Positions 5,341 through 9,468 of a stretch of 9,468 nucleotides of DNA are shown one piece after another. Location: the NCBI GenBank assembly GCA_021786135.1, contig JAJYNV010000305.1, positions 1 through 9,468 of the forward strand. The letters run 5' to 3'. The translations under genes and the position numbers were made by a program. The DNA comes from Bacillota bacterium (lineage in GTDB: Bacteria; Bacillota; Sulfobacillia; JAJZYS01; JAJYTV01). Under the pieces are notes generated by a model that worked only from the letters and a program-made list of their open reading frames with translations, was not told where the DNA came from and did not search any database. How positions within the stretch are numbered: position 1 is the first letter of the stretch; each line of letters opens with the position of its first letter.

Positions 5341-6060
5341 AAAGTTTGGTGAAGTGCCAGGAGCATCGTTAGTCGGTTGGTTTAGGACCTCAAACCGCCG
5401 AGTCTCCTCGATGACAGCACCAATTCGCTCCGCTACAGCCCTGTTGCCACCGTTACCTAGATGCACTCCATCAACAAAAGCAGAGAATTCGAGCTCCTCT
5501 AATTCTATCAAAGGCACCTCATCGTCTAGCGCCAGTTGCCGCAGAACTTCGTTATACCCTCGAATCCTGACATTGCTGTGACGGGTGTAATCAGGAGCGC
5601 CGAACCCTTGCAGCAGCGGTATGGTACATAGGTACGGGAACTTCCGGTATACCCTCATAATCCTGAGAATGCCCAACAGGTTTTGCCGGTACACCATTGC
5701 GGGCGTTGCGACCGAATCCTTGCTGTCGTTAGTGCCCACGAGCAGAACGTATTCATGAGCCTCACTATACTTCTTGCACGCGTTGATGGCTCTGCGAAGC
5801 ACGTCGCTGGATGTGTCTCCGTTAACACCTTCATCCGCACACACCCAGTCTTGCACGAACTTCTCCGATAGTAGGTCGCTAAGCTCAAACGGAAAACCCC
5901 GGCCATACTCATCCCGGGCGCCATGCGTCAGGCTATCCCCTAAACAGACTATAGTCCCATACACAGACAACTGAATCGCTCTCCCGATGGTGGCTGTCTG
6001 TCGCACATATGGGGCCGCCACCTTGCCCTGCTGGCTACTTTGCGGCCGTGAGCCTTCCAC
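5314..6060 (-). CDS. SGNH/GDSL-family hydrolase
   Basis: The product has the four SGNH blocks. Block I is CLGDSLTHGA with nucleophile S43, and block II is DEGVNGDTS with G78. Block III is LLVGTNDSKD with N111, and block V is FVDGVHLGNGGN with D197 and H200. These esterases or acyltransferases hydrolyse or move acyl groups, often on sugars or peptides. As written, GTG 6060 gives 248 residues and lies 5 bases after the glycosyltransferase stop. A TTG at 5970 has a better-spaced GGGAG (5981-5985) and would give 218 residues starting just before block I, so the true start is uncertain. No signal peptide is visible, so it is probably cytoplasmic. The last gene of the operon, it could trim or acylate the sugar-modified product. 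Its final residues come from repeat DNA at the junction, suggesting that the original C-terminus was replaced. Confidence 0.85.
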   Translation of the reverse strand: MEGSRPQSSQQGKVAAPYVRQTATIGRAIQLSVYGTIVCLGDSLTHGARDEYGRGFPFELSDLLSEKFVQDWVCADEGVNGDTSSDVLRRAINACKKYSEAHEYVLLVGTNDSKDSVATPAMVYRQNLLGILRIMRVYRKFPYLCTIPLLQGFGAPDYTRHSNVRIRGYNEVLRQLALDDEVPLIELEELEFSAFVDGVHLGNGGNRAVAERIGAVIEETRRFEVLNQPTNDAPGTSPNFLTRLHKEA

Positions 6061-6065
6061 TATAC

Positions 6066-7465
6066 CTAAGAAGGAGAAGCGCTTCCATCAGGACTGAACT
6101 GTAAAGGTGACGAGCGGTATTCACCTACCTTTCGGTGCCACATAGAACTTAGAACCTCGCCTGTGGTGTCCTGGGCTACTCTGATGGACGTGTCCAAGAG
6201 TGGCGGTCTCAGGTTGTCGAATCTAGTTGCCGGCACGCACTGGCACCCGGACTCGTCGCTGGTGTAGTCCCGATACCATTCAATATTGAACATCGGAGGC
6301 CTCGCTGGCTCTCCCGAGGGGGTGCGCACGTCTCGTAACAACAGGGTCTCCAAGGAAGTGACTACGCGCTCCCACCCAAACGCTTCAGCTGACTTCCTCG
6401 CGGCGGTGGACATGACTCGGCGCGCAGTGCTGTCCCCCAAAAGTTCGCTGACCTTTGCAGTTAGATATTGCCGATCCATATGAACTGAAGAAGCAAGCAA
6501 TGCATGACCCAACCCATTTGGGACAAAGGGTACCATCGGCGCCACATGCGAGGCGCCCACGTCCCAATGGGTGGCACAGAGCCATCCGCTCTCCCCACTT
6601 CGAACTAAGTCCCTGTAACCGTCCCAGTCAGACGCTACAACAGGGGTGCCACATGCCAATGCTTCAGCCACCACTAAGCCGAAGCACTCTTGAACGCTGT
6701 CGGCGGGAGCGACTAACACATCACTGGCGGAGTAGAGAAGGGCCATACTGTTCCGGTCCAACGACCTCGGGACTATCCTGCCGGCAAGTCCCCGCATATG
6801 CACCATGCGCCAGAAGTAGTCCGGCTCCGTCTCCTTGCCTTGGATCACAAGGACGGCGTCAGGCACCGCATCTAGACTGTCCAGCAGAACCGTCAGGTCA
6901 AGCTTGTCGTAGGAGGAAAGCCTCCCGACCCATAGCAAGATCGGTCTGTCTAGTGGCAAGCCTATAGCCGAGCGAGCTACTTCCTTGTCGATCGGTCGGA
7001 AACGTGCCAAATCGACTCCTAGCGGCTGCAAAACGAGAGTTGGCCATGAGGGCGTGGTAAGATGCGCACCCAATTCAGCGAACATGTTGTGAAGGACACT
7101 CTTGGAGGCACGGGAGGAGGCAAACAGTATGTCGTCTTCAGACAACCCGCTGGCTCCCACCTGCAAGAAGTACTGAGTGTGGAACGGGTACGACAGCGTG
7201 TGATGGATCCCAGCGACCCTGAAGTTCGACCTCGTAGCATATCTGAGGAAGGCTAGAGTGTGTAGATTGATTCCGCTGTGTAACGTGAGTCGATTTGCGA
7301 AAGAAGCGAAGACACCCTCGAAATACGGTTGTCGGGAACGTACCATGTATAATTATCAGCACGCCCGAACTGATTCAACGCCATCGCAAGTTCAGCCGGT
7401 ACTACATCAGCTCCAAAACTTATTGCGAGATCCACCCCGACAGGTCCAAATAGGCCAATTTCCAT
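6066..7465 (-). pseudogene. GT4-type glycosyltransferase, split by one frameshift
   Basis: Two overlapping frames make one glycosyltransferase of about 466 residues. The first starts at ATG 7465 (MEIGLFGPVG) and is homologous-looking to about WYVPDNR (7325). The second continues from about YFEGVFASFANRLTLHSG (7325) to TAG at 6066. The second frame is a minus-one shift, equivalent to one lost base. The C-terminal half is a GT-B, family 4 type nucleotide-sugar domain, with QPLGVDLARF, ILLWVGRLSSYDKLD and ECFGLVVAEALACGTPVVAS (the E-x7-E motif). It should move a sugar from a nucleotide donor to the pathway's acceptor. AAGGAGGT (7474-7481) overlaps the MFS stop and lies 8 bases before ATG 7465, a strong coupled site. 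The first frame stops at 7253, so as written only a 70-residue stub is made unless the shift is an error or a slip occurs. No classical slippery heptamer is visible. Confidence 0.85.
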
Positions 7466-7473
7466 TCTGCCAG

Positions 7474-7481
7474 ACCTCCTT
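7474..7481 (-). promoter_or_regulatory. Strong Shine-Dalgarno for the glycosyltransferase, overlapping the MFS stop
   Basis: AAGGAGGT on the minus strand overlaps the TAA of the MFS gene and sits 8 bases from ATG 7465. It indicates translational coupling and fixes the glycosyltransferase N-terminus, which the frameshift would otherwise hide. Confidence 0.75.
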
Positions 7482-8733
7482 ATTGCTCGGCGAACGCGAA
7501 ACTGAAATCGTCAGAGTGCCAAGACCGCGATGCAGCAATGGCGACATAGGACCACACGAGGCCCGTGCCTACACCCGCGACGATTAGGATCGCAGTCACC
7601 CCAACGAACGGAACTAAGGCCCCAGCCAGTGCAGCGCCAATAGGGGTGCCACTTCCGTTTACACTTAGTGCAATACTTGTTACACGACCGAGCATGTCGG
7701 CAGAGAATAGCCGCTGCATCACGACCGATAGGAGTGCATTAGATACGCTGTTTGCCGCTCCAAAAACGAAGAGCACCGCGGCGCTCCAGAGCAGAGTGCT
7801 TTCCACCGTGAACAGGACTAGTACTGCTTGGAGAACAAAGGACGACGCCAAAAGCGCGCGAAAGCCGAGACGTTCGCTCAATTTGGGTGCTAACGTAGCA
7901 CCTACTACCGCGCCTGCGGCCCACAACAACTCCATCGCGCTGTAGCCTGCCGCTGTGGTATGGAGGTCAGCATGAGCCCAGCTAGGGAGAAGCACTGAAA
8001 AGGGCACCAGAAACACGTTGGACAGGAAGAACGCCGGGTATAGGTACCTGGTGAGCCGATTCGTACTCACCTCTCTTAGACCCATACCGAGCTCATGGAG
8101 CCATCTGCGAGCGCCATAGGTGGTCGGAGGGTCTGGGGGTGCACCTCCTCGACCTGAGCGAATGGTGTAAAGGGTCAGCACGGATACTCCGAAAGTAAGC
8201 GCATCAAACAGTAGGAAGGATCTCGGCCCCAGTTGAGCGAGCAGAACTGCACCCAGGGCAGACCCCAATACTACGGCTAGTTTCGTGGAGGCTCCAATGA
8301 GGCTGTTAGCAGAAAGAAGACTGGCGGACGGAACTATGTCCGGCACAAAACCAAATACGGCCGACTCGAAGAGATTTGTCGACAAGCCCAGGAGCACAAC
8401 GACGACAAATAGGGTGACGATGATGTTTGTGTGGAAGTACGACAGCACAGCCACATAGCCCACGACGACGCCACGAAAGATGTCGGTGGCTATGAGCAAC
8501 CGGCGCCTATCGTATCGGTCCGCGTACGGCCCGACCAAAACGGCGATTATCTGCGGCGCGAACTGTGCCGCCGCTAGCCAGGCCACCAGCGCCGGTTCCC
8601 CTGTGGACATCTGAACGAACCAGTACATCGCAAGAGAGAAGGCCTGGTTGCCGATGTTCGAAATACCTTGGCCTACGAAGAACATGGCGAACCGGGAATC
8701 CCGGAGTGCGCTCCGCGTTTGAAGAGCCTGCAT
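7480..8733 (-). CDS. MFS transporter, probable 12-helix exporter
   Basis: This 417-residue protein is hydrophobic along most of its length with about 10-12 membrane segments. The loop after the second helix has GPYADRYDRRRLL (68-80), the classic G-x3-D-R-x-x-R MFS motif A. The overall pattern resembles the MFS_3/EntS-like group that exports siderophores, antibiotics and other secondary metabolites. The start is ATG 8733, from MQALQTRSALRDSRFAMFFVGQ. An open reading to 8925 only adds codons overlapping the radical SAM gene. The radical SAM stop is one base upstream (TAG-A-ATG), and GGAGAG lies 11 bases before the ATG. Next to the modifying enzymes it is the likely exporter or self-resistance pump. 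Transport direction is inferred from family and context. Confidence 0.88.
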   Translation of the reverse strand: MQALQTRSALRDSRFAMFFVGQGISNIGNQAFSLAMYWFVQMSTGEPALVAWLAAAQFAPQIIAVLVGPYADRYDRRRLLIATDIFRGVVVGYVAVLSYFHTNIIVTLFVVVVLLGLSTNLFESAVFGFVPDIVPSASLLSANSLIGASTKLAVVLGSALGAVLLAQLGPRSFLLFDALTFGVSVLTLYTIRSGRGGAPPDPPTTYGARRWLHELGMGLREVSTNRLTRYLYPAFFLSNVFLVPFSVLLPSWAHADLHTTAAGYSAMELLWAAGAVVGATLAPKLSERLGFRALLASSFVLQAVLVLFTVESTLLWSAAVLFVFGAANSVSNALLSVVMQRLFSADMLGRVTSIALSVNGSGTPIGAALAGALVPFVGVTAILIVAGVGTGLVWSYVAIAASRSWHSDDFSFAFAEQ

Positions 8734-8734
8734 T

Positions 8735-9468
8735 CTACCGACTACTCTCCGCCTGCATAACGAGTAATTCGATGGCGGGGTCGATGTACTTCCGTGGAGG
8801 TGGGCAAGGGGCTTCTCCAGTACGCAAACGCCCGAGTGGGCAGGCCGCACCCATGCAGGCTGGACGGAAGAAGCAGCTCTGGCACTTCGCGTCGTTGTAA
8901 TCATCGGATTCAAGCCACAGCGCAAGTCTGTTGGGATCCAAGATCATGCGACCATCTGCAGCGAGGTGTCCAACCTGATTCCGTTCGTCATTCAGTGCGA
9001 CGCTGCATTTGTAGACGCGGCCATCCGAACCGATAATAAACGACCGCGCGTCAGCGGCGTAGCATACGGACGACGTTGGCCGCATAAACTCATGGAGCGT
9101 GACCTTTAGGCCAGAGGCAGCTGCAAGTTTCCCGAACTCGAACGCGAGCGGGTATGCTCGCTCGGCGTCTACGACATTTAGCTGGTTGTCATTGGGTCCA
9201 CCCCAACGACCTATGGGAAAGAAGTCAACTTGAAAACGCGGGTCACCTTGGAGAGACTCCGCAAGGAGATTGATGAATTCCGGAATCACTGCGACAACAT
9301 CGTTATCGAAATTGATGCGAATGCGACATCTGTATTCTCCACCCAGATGGTGGAGAGTGAGCACGTTGTTCCAAATGCGCTCCCAAGTTGGCTGTCCGCC
9401 GATTAGCTTCCGGTGCGTATTGTGCGACGCCGCTGTGCCGTCTAGCGTGATTTGAAAGGTCCTGGTTT
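8735..9468 (-). CDS. Radical SAM/SPASM domain protein, C-terminal part (5' end outside window)
   Basis: The frame is open to the window end, so the GTG at 9364 is internal. Visible residues (about 243) start FQITLDGTAASHN and continue KLIGGQPTWERIWNNV, the usual late half of a radical SAM barrel. RIRINFDND follows. The C-terminal SPASM domain has seven cysteines: C135, C154, then C195, C198, C204 and C209, and C221. The spacing is C-x13-G-x4-C, C-x2-C-x5-C-x4-C, then C-x11-C. These would bind two auxiliary Fe-S clusters. Such proteins often make thioether, carbon-carbon or other crosslinks on ribosomal peptides, or oxidise proteins. The CX3CX2C motif that binds the radical cluster lies beyond 9468 and was not seen. 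The gene heads the visible operon with MFS, GT and SGNH partners. The substrate is unknown. Confidence 0.9.
   Translation of the reverse strand, partial: TRTFQITLDGTAASHNTHRKLIGGQPTWERIWNNVLTLHHLGGEYRCRIRINFDNDVVAVIPEFINLLAESLQGDPRFQVDFFPIGRWGGPNDNQLNVVDAERAYPLAFEFGKLAAASGLKVTLHEFMRPTSSVCYAADARSFIIGSDGRVYKCSVALNDERNQVGHLAADGRMILDPNRLALWLESDDYNDAKCQSCFFRPACMGAACPLGRLRTGEAPCPPPRKYIDPAIELLVMQAESSR

Noticed and set aside
7318..7346. Programmed -1 ribosomal frameshift in the glycosyltransferase
   Set aside because: No X-XXY-YYZ slippery heptamer or obvious downstream stem is visible; a one-base indel is simpler.

Overview
This is a mosaic accessory region from a high-GC bacterium. The left half (about 1-5300) is strongly GC-rich and uses GTG/TTG starts behind strong GGAGG-type ribosome binding sites. 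That suggests a high-GC Gram-positive such as a high-GC Bacillota or actinobacterial relative, but no marker here fixes the taxon. The right half (about 5315-9468) is visibly less GC-rich and codes entirely on the minus strand, so it is probably a separate acquisition.

Left part (+ strand, 1-2609): the C-terminal end of a topoisomerase III-type protein and its terminator; a stand-alone HD-GYP phosphodiesterase; an ArdC-like antirestriction/zinc metallopeptidase gene; and an unrecognised 71-residue protein. Topoisomerase III plus ArdC/LtrC-like proteins is a typical conjugative plasmid or ICE backbone combination. Three intergenic hairpins look like Rho-independent terminators.

Middle (2685-5207): a small serine recombinase (resolvase/invertase type) that is doubly broken. 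It has three indel-type frame breaks, the first in the catalytic serine codon. A complete IS1634-family insertion sequence (3278-5134, 1857 bp) sits inside its C-terminal helix-turn-helix. I could define the IS from the sequence: imperfect inverted repeats (17/21 matches) flanked by a 6-bp direct repeat AGCCGG, which forms in-frame Ser-Arg codons of the recombinase. The rest of the recombinase HTH continues at 5141-5207.

Right part (- strand, 9468 down to 5314): a tightly packed operon of a radical SAM/SPASM protein (cut by the window end), an MFS exporter, a GT4 glycosyltransferase carrying one frameshift, and an SGNH/GDSL hydrolase, with gaps of 1, 14 and 5 bases. The natural reading is a peptide or small-molecule maturation and export pathway: the radical SAM enzyme modifies a substrate, the GT glycosylates it, the SGNH enzyme acylates or deacylates it, and the MFS protein exports it. 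No precursor peptide is visible inside the window; it would be expected beyond the right edge. This operon is the best candidate for an undescribed system, but its product is inference.
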